From Sesamum alatum (lineage: Eukaryota > Streptophyta > Magnoliopsida > Lamiales > Pedaliaceae): a stretch of 64,000 nucleotides of DNA. Made by a program: the position numbers and the translations under genes. The stretch covers positions 37,999,141-38,063,140 of the forward strand of contig JACGWO010000006.1 of NCBI GenBank assembly GCA_034509735.1. The letters are read 5' to 3'. The notes below the pieces were generated by a model that saw only the letters and a list, made by a program, of their open reading frames with translations, did not search any database and was not told the origin of the DNA. This document shows positions 1 through 12,751 of the stretch, in pieces. How positions within the stretch are numbered: position 1 is the stretch's first letter; each line of letters opens with the position of its first letter.

Positions 1-1920
1 GTATCAACTGTCATTTCATTTTATATTTTTATTTTGAATTTCCATTCTAACTTCCAAGTTTATCACAATTTATATAAATTTAAATGTAATGTAGTGGTAG
101 CAGAAAGGAGAGGAGGGAGAAGGACAAATTGTCCCCCATCATCCGTGCCAGATTCATTTGATGTGGATTTCATCACTATACTCGATTGGATTTATGGGTC
201 GGGTACAAAATTTTTGAGTAGTAATAGTGATGATTGATTTGAATAAGGACCACTACATATGAAAATGGGAGGGAGCACCTGCACGTCGTAATAGGGAGGG
301 AGAAAGGCTCTAAAGTCAGACAAATGACACAGCACACACTTGCACAAAGACAGGCCTTTATTTCAATTACGTCTCAATATTACTTTGGTTATATGCAGCA
401 TTAAAACTACCAGATCCCCCATGTGCCCTGCCCCCCCTCCTCACTAAGGACGCAGCAGATGCTAATTTTATTGTGCAGAAAAAAGTGAGAGATCTTCTCT
501 AAGGTTTTGCTGTAACGACACTTATGTCCACTATTGATAATAGGGGTTTGTTTCTCAAATATTAAATTATAAATTAGGTTTGAAATGATTTTGTCCTTAA
601 AAACCTAGAAGCCATATATATAGCTAGCTTATTGATCACAAAAGTTAATTAAGATAAGACAGCATCACTAAACCTGTCCTTAAATCTTAATATCCCCCAC
701 TTGACATGATCTTATCTTATTAGCTTAATCATCACATCTAATTCAACATATATATATATATATAAATAGTGGTTTGGTCCAATCAAAAAGTGGCAGTGGC
801 ACAGGCACATGGGCACTCCACCACATTGGGTCCCAATCCCAATCCCATCCCATAAAATTCATTTGATAATAAAATTAAAAGCTTGACAGTTTCAAACCAA
901 GTGTGATTAAATTCACAGTTAGCAGAAACTATAAGAAATGTGTCACAAAAGAGGATTTGTGGGCTCCACCCACCATCAATCCTATGGTGGCTGCCATGTG
1001 CCAAATGCACCTATAACACATTTATAATGTCCCTTCCCTGTGCTTCAAATATTTGGTCCTATGTTGCTTCCTACCTTATTCATATATAAATATTAATGAA
1101 TCAAATTTAAGTATAAGGTAAAAAAAATATTAAATAAGTGAAACATTGATTAGACAAACATTATTATAAATATAAACAGTCTTGTTAATTGCAAACTACT
1201 TTTTTGCTAAATTAATTTACATTATCGTTGCTTCGATTGGTTTAAAATTTTAATTTCATAAATACTAGATCATGTCATGATCAGAGTGGCGTGTACTTAG
1301 TTTGTGAGACTGCGAAGCATGATTTTCTTAATTTGTTTAAGTATATGAGATTATGATAAAGCGCCATGCCCATGAGATTACTTGTATTTTGAGCAAGAGG
1401 GATCCTACACCATATCATGTTGTCTCAAATACCTGCAACATGGGTCAGCTCTGAAATGAATGCACAACCAACCCCCCACAATAACTGATATCAGTGACAT
1501 TGATTTTACAGTTATATTGATTTGTAAAAAGATTCATTTGGGAAGAAATTGTTCTTGTTGGTCAAAAGTTTACTTATAATTAATAACTAAGGGATAGTAT
1601 TTGTGTAATAAGATTTAATTTTAGGGGGTGTTAATATAATTTATCCCATGATTATTTATGCTTTTCAATACTTTTTATAAATTAATATCTTTTAAGACTC
1701 ACACTCTAGGTAAAAACTATTATGTACTCAAAATTAGTTTTTATTTTTGAATTCTAAAATAGAATATATATATATATATATATAATACATAATTCTTTAT
1801 TTCAAGAAAGTAACTATAGAAAATTGGAATCATTATAAATAAATTCACGTGTGGAGAGTAAAATCAAGTTTAGAGCATAAACATAAATCAAAATCAGTCC
1901 ACTATGCCATTACTCTTCCC
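1..1920. other. AT-rich spacer, no gene recognised
   Basis: No open frame here looks like a conserved protein and none can be joined into a gene model. The stretch holds short (AT)n runs near 746-763 and 1765-1784 and otherwise unstructured AT-rich DNA. A 67-codon frame at 34-237 has no family resemblance. The last part is presumably distal promoter of the prefoldin gene that starts at 2232. Confidence 0.6.
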
Positions 1921-2071
1921 AGCCCATTAATAAAACCAGCCCATAATAAAATCCAGGCCCAAAAAGAATGAGCCCATTAATAAAATCAGCTTCATAACAG
2001 AACTGGAGCCCATAACGAATGAGCCCATTAAGAGAATCAGCCCATAACAGAACCAGAGCCCATAAAGAACG
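1921..2071. repeat. Three tandem copies of a ~51-bp promoter repeat rich in GCCCA
   Basis: Three consecutive diverged units (1921-1970, 1971-2021, 2022-2071) each begin AGCCCATTAA and carry further GCCCA or GGCCC motifs. GCCCA/TGGGC is the core of plant site II (TCP-type) elements found in promoters of housekeeping and translation genes. The array ends about 160 bp upstream of the prefoldin ATG, so it probably lies in the core promoter or leader. Confidence 0.8.
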
Positions 2072-2231
2072 AAACGGAGGAAAGACAGGCTGCAGCGTGT
2101 TGACCGTGCTTCGTCGTCATCTTCAACAACACCGTGACGTAAGAAAGGAAAAACAAAAACCCCAACACACACACAGACACACAGTGGATGAACACAGAAA
2201 CGCAGCTACACTGTAGTTATAGGTGACGGAG

Positions 2232-5200
2232 ATGTCTACGTCGGCTAGCGCGACGGAGAGAAGGGGAATTCCTGCGGCGGCGTTTGTTGAAGATGTGCAG
2301 ACTTACCTCTCTCAGTTGAATCTCGACGTAAACTCCGCTCTCGCTTTTCTACAGGAGAGGTATTTAAGATTTTATCCTTCTATTGATACGTATTCCTAGT
2401 TTTGCCGTGCGTATTATATGTTTCGCTGTTTAAATCACCTTTTTGGTTGGCGTATATCATGCAGTGTATCTGTGTGTGTGTGTTGTGTTTTTGTTATCAT
2501 TGAGTATGCTTGGTTTTTTGAGCTAGTGGATACTTCTAATTGGTTTTTACACCAGGAATTTGATTTGTGTTTTCTGTTTCCATGTATACTTTCCCTTAGC
2601 TGAAGTGAATATAGTCGTGTTGCTGTTGACTGTCAATTAGTTCACTATTCCGAATGCAACGTTGAGTAGTTTAGCTAATATATCAGAGGTACATGAATAA
2701 TTATACAGAAATACTAGTAATATTTGACTGTTTTAAAATGTTATATTTGTAAGTTTATACAATATGGTAGTCCAATGATTTGGTTTTGGTGGAACTTTGT
2801 GTTCTAGTAATTGTATTAGATAGTTGAACTCCAGCACCGTCACCACTATTATTATCATTGGAAGGATGATCCTAACTATTGGTTAAATGGAAGAGATCCA
2901 ATTGAATGGAAATGAGAGCTAGAGGAATGGGTTTGTCTATACTTGTCTTTTTAAATACAGAAGAAAGCTCTTACAAGGAAATGCGATAAGGTCAATAAGT
3001 ATGGTCTTGTGAGCCATGCCATATGCAAAGAAAAGTTTCTCAAGCTCTTTAGTAATTTAACAAAGACTTGTGGTGTATAGCTAAAATCCTCTGCAAGAAG
3101 TCATCTTATTTGTGTGTTGTTAACTTCATTGCATTTGTCTTTTACCAATTTCATTTGGGACATAAAACTTGGACAGGCTTCAGCAGTACAGGGTCGTGGA
3201 GATGAAACTTCTTGCGCAGCAGAGGGATCTTCAGGTATGGCAACATTTGTTGACTTGTTTGTGCCATGTTTGTATATTTCCTTAAGCAAGTATTGAATTT
3301 TTAGTTGTTGTAATATCCATTTGCAAATAAATCTGATTGGCATAATGAACCAGTTATTGCATTTCCATTTCTAACAGATGATGCATTGCAATTTTACTTC
3401 TGGCTTGAGCTTTTGCTGTAGTGTAGTAGTAGATTGTGCGGGTTGTTTTTCAGTCCTGGTATTTGTTACTACTAAAAGTAAGAAATTGCCTACTAGCCAA
3501 AGATCATGCACGTATAGGAATCTTACTTTCAAGAAAGTCATGAAGTTGTGGATATGCAATTAATTTCCCTTTATTTCAAAGTATAGAAGCTCTAGCTGGA
3601 TTCTGCCTGATCATTCTTGTGGTGCTACTTTTCCGTCACTAACATCTACTTTTCATATAAATTTGATGGTGCATTCTTGTATTGTTACACAACAGGCAAA
3701 AATTCCTGACATTGAGAAGTGCTTGGATGTTGTTGCAACTTTGCAAGCTAAGAAGGGTACTAATGAGGTTCATTTTTCATCTATTAATGCTTCTTGGCGG
3801 ATCTTGAATTCTTTCTGATTTTGAAATTTTAGCGAAAACGAATATATATTACAAATAACAACACAAAGCAAGGTGCATCAATAAATGTTAAGTGACCTGC
3901 ATCCTCATCATGGAAATATAACACTTTTTTCCAAGTAAATATGTTTTTCTCCTTGATGTCTCACATAAGTTGCTATACTGCAAATAGTCAAGCTTGGGGT
4001 GGCTTATCTCTATCTTTGCGAAGCTTTTCTCAGATACTGACGTTGAGTTAGTATGGGTTGAGAAACGGTGACCACCAAATGGATCGGGATTCAATTAATA
4101 AATGAGCATTATGATAAGACTATCATTTGTTTATATTTTTCCAGTTTTCCAGTTGAGTTTGAGTCCTCCTAATCGCTATTCTTGAGTTTCATTTACCATG
4201 TTCTTGTATAACATATGATGTTGGTGTTCTATGTCAACTAGGGCCTGTTAGTATTCATAGCTCGTTGTATCACCCCACTCCCACGTCCGTTTTGGGAAAG
4301 GTTCCTGAACCTCCTTATATCGCGTGTTTCTCTTCCACCTAGTAATTGGTTTTGCTAGGGGTAGACTATGCTCGTGGCAAAATATTATCAAAAGAACACC
4401 ATGATATTTGTGATTATGATCATAGCTGTCTGTTTCTTGAATATTTTCAGATGTTTGTGTTCTTTACCTTGATATTTGTTGCAGGCAATAATTGCTGACT
4501 ATGAAGTGTCTGAAGGCATTTATTCACGGGCTCGTGTTGAAGACATGGGTTCTGTGTGTCTATGGCTTGGAGCAAATGTCATGCTGGAATATTCATGTGA
4601 AGAGGTAATTACCCATTGTCAGCAGAGGCCTTTAACTAGGAATTCTCTGCAGCACATCTCCTTGAGATATATATTTGGAAATTGTGCAGGCAACTACCCT
4701 TCTTCAAAAGAATTTGGAGAATGCAAAAGCAAGTTTAGAAGTTCTTGTTGCTGATCTACAATTTCTAAGGGATCAAGTGACGATTACACAGGTAATCAGT
4801 TGATAATATCTTTTAGTACTTCTGGGTACATATAGAGGGAAATCGGGAACTTAGAATGGTTACTCAGTAACTAGTAGCGTATTCTTTTCGACACATCTTG
4901 AGCAATTCCAATGGACACTTCTTTTTCAGAATAAATATTAATATTGCTCTTCAACTTCTTAAAATTGACATCTGTTCTTTTGTCTGTTTCGATTTTGTTA
5001 TTATTTCTTTGCAGTTCAATTCTGTAATATTTGTCCACATGTTCAACATGCAACGAGTCTTAACCAAAGTTTTGAGTCAGTGTTAGAAAAATAATGGTAT
5101 ACAACATGCCTGTGTATAATAGATCATTGGAGGCCACTTTGCATGGAGTTAACATGATACTTATTTAGCCTTTATATTTATCGTTGCTAGTCATTTTGCC

Positions 5201-5301
5201 AGGTTACTATTGCTCGAGTATATAATTGGGATGTACATCAACGTAGACTTCGGCAAGGTTCTCCTGCTGCTTCTGAGTCTCCTGCTGCTTCTGAGTCGTG
5301 A
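2232..5301 (+). CDS. PFD3: Prefoldin subunit 3 (VBP1-like), six exons
   Basis: This is an alpha-type subunit of the hexameric cytosolic prefoldin that delivers nascent actin and tubulin to the CCT chaperonin. Exons joined by GT-AG sites: 2232-2359, 3177-3234, 3696-3767, 4485-4604, 4690-4791, 5203-5301, giving 192 aa, the usual size for the family. The N-terminus contains [18 protein letters not shown]. Exon 2 encodes [19 protein letters not shown], exon 4 the conserved [15 protein letters not shown], and exon 6 [18 protein letters not shown]. Together these make the two coiled-coil arms and central beta hairpins of an alpha prefoldin. The start is the first ATG before the conserved N-terminus. 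The tail holds an 18-bp in-frame duplication (SPAASE twice) not needed for the fold. Every junction keeps frame, so the model is secure except for untranslated ends. Confidence 0.93.
5260..5295 (+). repeat. Perfect 18-bp tandem duplication in the last prefoldin exon
   Basis: The 18-bp unit starting TCTCCTGCTGCTTCTGAG occurs at 5260-5277 and again at 5278-5295 without a mismatch. It duplicates six residues (SPAASE) just before the stop codon. Identity between the copies points to a recent slippage event in a tolerant C-terminal tail. Confidence 0.9.
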
Positions 5302-7140
5302 GATTCTTGATGGGGCTGAGTTTCCTGATCTAGACTGTCCTGAGGTCTTCCTTCTGATCTCTTTTTCCCAATTATCTATATCAACATAATTCCAGACAAG
5401 TCATTTGAGCTTCTGTGCCAATTTTTGTTTATTTCATAATATCTCTGTCCAACTAAGAAAAAGAATATATACTTAGTCCTGTTTGATTCTCAACAATAGT
5501 TACCGTTCTCTTGTAACTCTTCTCTGTTGTAACATAATGAATCTTAGCATCTTGATCTGTATGAACGACTTTTTGTCCGGGATTGCCGTCTGGTTCTTTC
5601 ACGCTGACATTCCAGTTTTAACAGCTGTACCATAGACCACTAAGTTAGACTTTTCGGTGAATGTTGAAGCATCACAATGAAGAAAGTTGTCGCAATGTCT
5701 ATTAATTCATGGTCATTTGTGATTCATATCAATAGTGTATCTTTCAAGGCATGTAAGCACTTGGATCTTTCAAGTATTAACTTGAGGCTGGCTCCACATA
5801 GGGGATAGGAGCTTATGTTAATGATGCAAGACTTTTTCTTTTGAGTGGGATGAACCTTGACATAGTCTTCGGCAGCCAGGTAAAAAGTATTTCACTTTAT
5901 GACCTTGAAACTCTTCAATTGTTGATGACACTAACGATTACACTGTTGAAAGATGAAGACAAGTTTGAAAAAGTTGGCTGTGCATGTTGGCATAAGACTA
6001 TACATACATCTCAGAGTTTCTTAACTAAGTGTGTATACTGTCATACGCAGCGGATACTCAACTCCAACTGTGTTGTATTATAGCGGTGGTGCCTCGATAT
6101 TTGGTAAGTTTGCCAGTGTGTCTTGAATCTTGAGGCATCATTATGAAAGATTGGAACCGAGTTCAAATTAAACCCTGAAACTGTGACATGTTCAGATGGA
6201 TAAAGGTGCCATACCCTCGGTCGATCTGATATCACTGCTTCCAGGGATTTGAACACATGGTGCGTTTCCTCAATCTATCTCCATATGAGGATAGGTTAAT
6301 GGTGAAACTTAATTTTCCCTCTACAGATTTGGATTTGATGTTTATGTTTTCATTTTCAATTTTCAATTTTCAATTTTTAAAATGATAGTTAAAGTGAAAA
6401 CATGTTTGTTTATATGGATTCTCAATATTTTGATTTTCAATATAAAATATAATTTTATTAACTGATCAAAATATATTTTATTTTCATACAAAAATTTATA
6501 CAAAGTTTTTTTTAAAAAAAAAAAAAACATATTTTTCATTGAAAAATAAAAAAGAAATCATAAACAAAGAGAGAAACAGTTTATGGTGAAATTGTAAAGA
6601 AACAAGCAGAAGAAGGGCATGATAATTTAGGCAGGGGATGGGGGCGTTTGAAAATTGGGACATAGAAATGCGGTCTAGTAATTGGGTTTCTAAAAGCGTG
6701 TTGACAGTTGAATGGAGGTGGACTTGTTCACATCATACTTGAAAACTTGTGTACCAGACAGATACTAGTAATAGTACAATATAGGAAGAGTAAAAATGGA
6801 TTTTTCACATTATGGATATGTTGGGAGGCATAGGTAGAATAAAGAAAATGATTGGTATGTAGGAAGAAAGGAAGGGGTGTGTACTCGAAATGTTTTTGGG
6901 ACCAAGAAAAAGAAAAATCACAAAGGGTGAAAAGAGATGCACTAAACAAGAATAAATATAATATAGAGAGGCGTACACGCAAGACGAGGCTGATTTTGTC
7001 TTCTTTTGTCTTTGACGCGTTAACCCCCTCCCCCTGCAAAATCAAATGTTTTCTTTTTATTATTATAATATATATATATATATATGTATTGTAATGACAA
7101 ATTTTTGTATCTTTTTCTAATTAAATTAAACAAAAAGCTG

Positions 7141-7300
7141 TTGACTTTGACCTTTGATCATGTGCTGACACAGTTTAGACCTTTTTTATTTTTATTCTTA
7201 TAAAAAAAAAACAAGGGAGAGTGAGAGAGATGAATGTTTTTGAGGGATAATGCCGCAATCATCGGGTGAGTGTTCAAACTTCTAGAGGGATTCAGGTCAA
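7141..7300. promoter_or_regulatory. Cluster of W-box motifs
   Basis: TTGACT at 7141-7146 is followed directly by TTGACC at 7147-7152, and GGTCAA (TTGACC on the other strand) lies at 7295-7300. TTGAC(C/T) is the WRKY binding core. No gene start is near, so any role as a distal element for the WRKY gene 10 kb downstream is speculative, and such short motifs also arise by chance. Confidence 0.3.
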
Positions 7301-8371
7301 CCTTTCTCCTTCAAATGATACCCCTTTATATTTTTTATATATAAAAAGAATACAAATTAAGTTCTATAATTAAAATTTGTTGCTACATTAGAAAGTTACA
7401 TTTCTTACTTTATCTTTTTTTAGTACAAGCAGTAATGATATGATTATATTAATATTTTAATAAATTGAGTAACTGTACATAGATTGTTCCAATCAAGACA
7501 TTAATTAAATTAAGAGCTATACAATATTAAGTTACAATAAATTCATAAAAGAGTGAAACAAACACTCACATCTGATAATCTATTACTTTAAATTAGGTTA
7601 TGGGACCTCAACTTTAACTAATAATCTAAAAATATTATTGATAAGTTACATTTCCATATATGTGGTATGAAGAGGACAACGACTTTAAGCTAACATTAAA
7701 TAATTATGATTATATCAGACTAAGAATCTTTAAACATACGTACATATGTCCCTCATAAAAAGTGTTAATATTAGGAGTGATGTATAAAAATATTTAACTT
7801 TTTTTAATATATACACAGGTTGTCAGGTAGATGTAGAGCAAAAATCAATCGAAATTGTGTTAGAAATTGTTGTTTACTAAAATTGATGAAGATGAGCGCA
7901 GCTTCACGGCTTTTGGTGTGCCAAAAGTCAAACAAGTTTGCGGTGTCAGGCTTTTTACATCATCTTTGATCGAGGGAAAATATTTGTTCCCTGCATTACT
8001 CTTAACAACATAAGAAAATGAATGCCCACACCTCTTGGGTAAGGGGTAAGATTAAGGTTTTACAATTAAAAAATTATTGATTTAAATTTTATGAATACAA
8101 ATATATATATATATATATATCTATTTTATATAATAGTTTATGATTTTTTTATTCCATTTGGATTTATTTGTTGATTTGAAATTTAAGAATTTGATTTGAA
8201 AATTATTCATATTGGATCAGTCCTAAAATTTAAATGTTTTCAATGATGTAAGAATCATATTCTATAAAAAAATGGAAAATATATGAAATTATGATTGTAT
8301 TCAGTTATTTAACAAATCAATTTAAAGGGAATCACATTTAAGTAATATATATTTGACTGCAGTAACTTAAT

Positions 8372-8621
8372 GGGATAAGTGCAATTCAACCCCCTTTAAT
8401 ATGAGAAATGATAAAGAACACGCTTGTGAAAAAAATTAGCAAATTTTTCCCTTGTGATTTGGAAAATGAAGCAAATTACTCTTTGTATTTTTCAGTGAAG
8501 GGGGGGGGGAGGTAATTTGTTTCATTTCCCAAAACATAAGGTGTAATTTGCTAATATTTTTCATAGAAGAGTACTTTTTGCTCAATTTCTTATATCACGG
8601 TGGGTAAATTACATTTAACCC
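8372..8621. mobile_element. MITE-like ~250-bp imperfect palindrome
   Basis: The left arm begins GGGATAAGTGCAATTCAACC and the right arm, read on the minus strand, begins GGGTTAAATGTAATTTACCC. Each arm continues for about 110 bp with matching blocks such as ATTAGCAAATT and AAATGAA-CAAATTAC. The loop has a run of nine G at about 8502-8510. It has no coding capacity. Its size and palindromic form fit a foldback or MITE element, but no target-site duplication is certain. A diverged stretch with a similar end motif lies near 13730-13862. Confidence 0.65.
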
Positions 8622-10839
8622 GTCTCTTAATTAACATACACTTCAATTTTTACTGTCATCACCTAGCTATTTCATAAGTATAAAAACTTTTCTTAAATAA
8701 TAACATGATGTCATATTTATACACGTGATATATGCATATTAAATGGAGCAGAAGACGCAATAGATTATTTTTAATCCGCTCAAGCGGAGGATGCCAATTT
8801 GTTCAATACTTGTGAACATGTCCAAAATTGAAACTTTCTGCAATTATATACGAGTTAGGTAGTCATGATGAGATTTAATTTGGTATACATATACAGTAGC
8901 GTAGTACTTGTCTTGAAGAAATTAAGAGGGATCTAAGAAATTTGCAATCTATCATGTGAACCAAATAATAGAAGACGTTTGTGACCAAAAAAATATACAA
9001 AAAATCAGTTAATAGAATATAATTGTAATATTCTGATCATAAACGCAATAATTAAGCACGAAATCTTGGTTTAGTATCCTCTTAATTAGGCCTTATATAT
9101 TATTTAGTAAGGGAGTGGAATAAATAGTAGTTGTGCAAGAATCTGTCCACTTATATATTTTCTTTACAACTGCTAACCTACACATATTATTTTAGCAACC
9201 CTCATATATATATATATATATATATATATTGTAAGAAACGATATCTAGAAACGGAATCACTAACCACAATCACATGAGAAGAATAATGCATTAATGATAT
9301 ATATATTTACATATATACAATCAAAGAATAAGGAATACAATGAAACATAGGCGCCAACATTTTTTAGTATCCTATAGAAAGCAACTATTTTACTAAGTTT
9401 GGCATCCTACGTTATTTCTTTGCAATTAATTTTTTTTTTTTTTGAACGATAACTTTCACTAAAGTAAAAGACTGCACAAACAGTTAAGGGTGTGCTTACC
9501 AGTTACCACCACTCACTGCCAAGCAATTTTCCATAATCTATAAAGTACAGAAGCTTGACTAATTATAAAAAGTCTAGCCACAACATCAACTGGTGTTGGT
9601 TCATAATATACGTTTGTTCCTCTCGTTCCAAATGTGATACACACTATCGACACAAGCGTTGCTCGGTATGCTGCATTTATTAGGTGCTAATTTAAATTAA
9701 TTATTAGAGAAACCCATTGATGAGAGTCTTGATTAATTAGAGTATATATATATGTGTGTGTGTGTTAAGGATATTTGAAAAGATAACTATTTATGCTAAC
9801 ATTATAAATAAATAATTGATGTGATGAAATGAAAAAAAAAAAAAAAAAGAGTTGGTGGGGATGGGGATGGAGATTGGTGGATGTGAAAGTTAGCAACAAC
9901 AACATGATCATAATGTGTCATGGTACGTGTGTGGTCTTTTTCCTTACATAAATATTAACCATACAAGGGAGATCAAAGGACCATCCTACCTACTACTCTA
10001 TAACCCCTAATAACCCTAAAAATATGTACTCCATATATATATAACAATTAATACGTAAATGGAATGAAAAATATTATAGTATTTATGTTATCAATAATGT
10101 ATACTAATATAAAATAAAAATCTCGTTTTCATTCACAATAGTACTCCTATGTTGGTTTCTCTTTTTTTTGTCTTTATTTTTTCTAAAATATGGTGTGTTC
10201 GTTATATATATAATTTTCTTTATTTATAATATATTCTAAAACGTGAAATACTATTTATTATATGCACGTAGAGTCGTCGTGCCACGTCGATTAATATAAT
10301 GTAAGTACATAAGATAGATCCATGAAATAGTTTTCTACTTTCTCATTAATGAATAGTCAAAATATAGGAATAAATTTGATAAAAATTAATTTGATTTTTG
10401 GCCGTTCCATGTTTTTTTTTAAAAATATAATCTCCATAAGATTTTTAATTAATTAATTAAAGAAATTAAACCAACACATTGACGTGCAAGGTCTAAATTA
10501 ATACATATATACCTTGGTCAATTATTTAATATTTTGATGCATTGATAGATTAAGGTACGAACGGTTGCTTAAGATTATAATAATTCTCGTTCTGATTAGG
10601 TAGATAACATCAGTTTGATGTTAACAGATAATTAGTTTTTAATTTACGATGTATCTTACAATTTTAAAGACATGGAGCTACCTAGTTGTTATGATTCCGG
10701 ACTACCAATTATCAATCTATACATATTAAATATAAAAAATATCTATATAGGAAAAATCTACTTATAATATATTCATATGAAATCATGAAATATATACAAA
10801 GTAATGACATTAATGTGTTACCTGGTTTTATATTTTCTA

Positions 10840-11015
10840 GCCTCGATCAGGTTTGATCGAACCAAACTAATCATAAAACAACTGTGATACACCTGTTATG
10901 TGATTGGTCACTACTTTTCCTGAACTGTACACTAATTACACAGCAAATGTATTGTACTTGCCATATAATTGGCTCAAATTTGATTGAGTTAAGTTCGAAT
11001 TAGAATTTTCCAATG
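10840..11015 (+). repeat. Diverged dispersed repeat, copy 1
   Basis: This AT-rich segment shares ordered blocks with 20655-20842: a (A/C)GTTTGAT-CGAA-CAAA-TAATCA block near the left end, then a GTGATTGGTCAC-like block, a TTGTACTTG/TTGCACTTA block and a right end of the form TTGA-T-AA-T-GAAT-AGAATTTT. Both copies run in the same orientation. No protein is encoded. It is most likely an old non-autonomous transposon. Confidence 0.5.
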
Positions 11016-11944
11016 TAGTGAATGTCAAAACCAAAATATTACAGATATTTATGGAAGACAAATCAATCAATAAGACTAATATTTAAATATATATTGGTAT
11101 TTTGTCTATGAATATTTATACCATGAAACTTCCGATGTAGTGTATAGTAATTAACAACAAAGACTTCTGTTGAATTACGAGAAAATGAAATAAAATAGAC
11201 ACATATGTATTAATATTTTTGGTTGGTCAAAATTGGTGAAAAGGAAGAAGAATAATTAATAATGACAACAACCAAATGTTGACATTGTGGAGAGTATGTC
11301 AACCCTCAAATAGATACAAAAATTGTGACAATATATCTACCTTAGACTTTTTCTCTCATAAATTCACCATCACCATTATGCATTTATATGCCTGCTCTAT
11401 CCTCCTCCAAACTTTTCCAAACAATTATATTTTTCCTACATATTTATAATGAAACAATCGATTACACATATATATATATATATTACAATAAATGTTTGTT
11501 AATTATATGATAATTACTCGTAGAAGCATTTAAATGAAACTAGTACATTTGAAATTAAAATAATACTCGTATTTCTGATGAGACTCGATAAAATTTCAAA
11601 ATTAGACATCTTCACTAAACTATTATAAAAAAAAGAATTCTGTTGTTGTAACAACTTTTGAACATCAAAAGTTTGCCCTTTTTAATTCGTTCAATCCCTA
11701 CAGTAAAATTTGGTCATAATAATAATCTTAATATTTTTAAAGAATTTATTGAAATACCCTCAAATCTGCACACACTTCAACTTTTACCATATTTTATGTT
11801 TTGAAACCACTATATATCCGGTGATTGATAATCATCCCATCAATTAAAAAAATTAATTATTTAAAATTTTAAATATTTTACACACACATCTGAGTATGCT
11901 ATGTAGTAGTAGTTAAGTTGAATTTCATCAACGCTTCTCGACGT

Positions 11945-12263
11945 CACTAGAAAAAAAAATTCACTATTTGGTACATTTTTAATGGCTATGGTTCAAATTC
12001 ATGGTAAATAACTATTATTAACCACAGTTAAATAAAAACCCATGCAAAAACTACATTTTTCACTATGAAAAATTTATTTGCCACGCTATAAGAGCCGTGG
12101 TAAAAACATTGTCGTGACTTTTAGTCATGGCAAATGTTTTAACCACCCTCGCAAAAATCACGACCGACAATCGTTGTGTGACCTTGATCAATGACTATTT
12201 GCTACAATTATTTAGTATTAACCATGACAATTACCATGGTTAAATATTATATTTCTTATAATG
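11945..12263. mobile_element. Degenerate CACTA-like short element
   Basis: The left end reads CACTAGAAAAAAAA and the right end TATTTCTTATAATG, a worn inverted copy of it. The inside has several inverted ATGG(T/C)/ACCA(C/T)GG pieces, as in other short CACTA derivatives. I cannot see a clear 3-bp target duplication, so the boundaries are tentative. Confidence 0.4.
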
Positions 12264-12477
12264 CATTATTATATATCCTCCACAAATTTCCACGCAACTC
12301 GTTCTAACTATTTTAGTTTTAAATTAACAACATGAGATTTATAAATGTAATTAATAGTACCATCACGTAATTAATTGAAAATATTGGGAGTGGAATTTAA
12401 TAATTAGAGAAATACTTACGAGCTCGAAAAGTGTGAAACGTTAAAATAAATAAATAAATAAATAAATTAGCGTGTAA

Positions 12478-12751
12478 TGTAAGAAAGCTTAATTAATAAT
12501 TAAGAGACGGAAACCGCGTTAAAATTGCATGTGACCATGTCGCCCAGATTATGCTATTCAAAAAGTGATTTTTTATTTTATTTTATTTTATTTTTTAGAT
12601 GCTGCTGGAAGCCTGGATCTAACATCACATGCAGCAGGCGTTGATGCATGTACTCTGACGCTTGCTGTGGTTGTACCTTCATCCGACATAAATTGCTGGT
12701 GGTGGCTATGGAGACCTGGGCCGTGTATCGCGGTTCTTTGTAAGAAAGCTT
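12478..12751. repeat. GC-richer island bounded by 13-bp direct repeats
   Basis: TGTAAGAAAGCTT is found at 12478-12490 and again, perfectly, at 12739-12751. The right part of the segment between them (about 12598-12735) is clearly richer in G and C than its surroundings. That part is open on both strands: on the minus strand a frame runs through it and contains HGPGLHSHHQQF and TTTASVRVHAS before TAA at about 12571. On the plus strand it follows a long T-rich tract ending in TTTTTTAG, like a splice acceptor. I recognise no family. It could be an inserted gene fragment, a stranded exon or a retroposed piece. Confidence 0.4.

Noticed and set aside
34..237. 67-codon plus-strand frame at the window edge
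   Set aside because: No family resemblance, composition of translated spacer, and no splice or promoter support.
6728..7045. 105-codon minus-strand frame
   Set aside because: Low-complexity Phe/Leu/Ser-rich translation of AT-rich DNA and no recognised domain.
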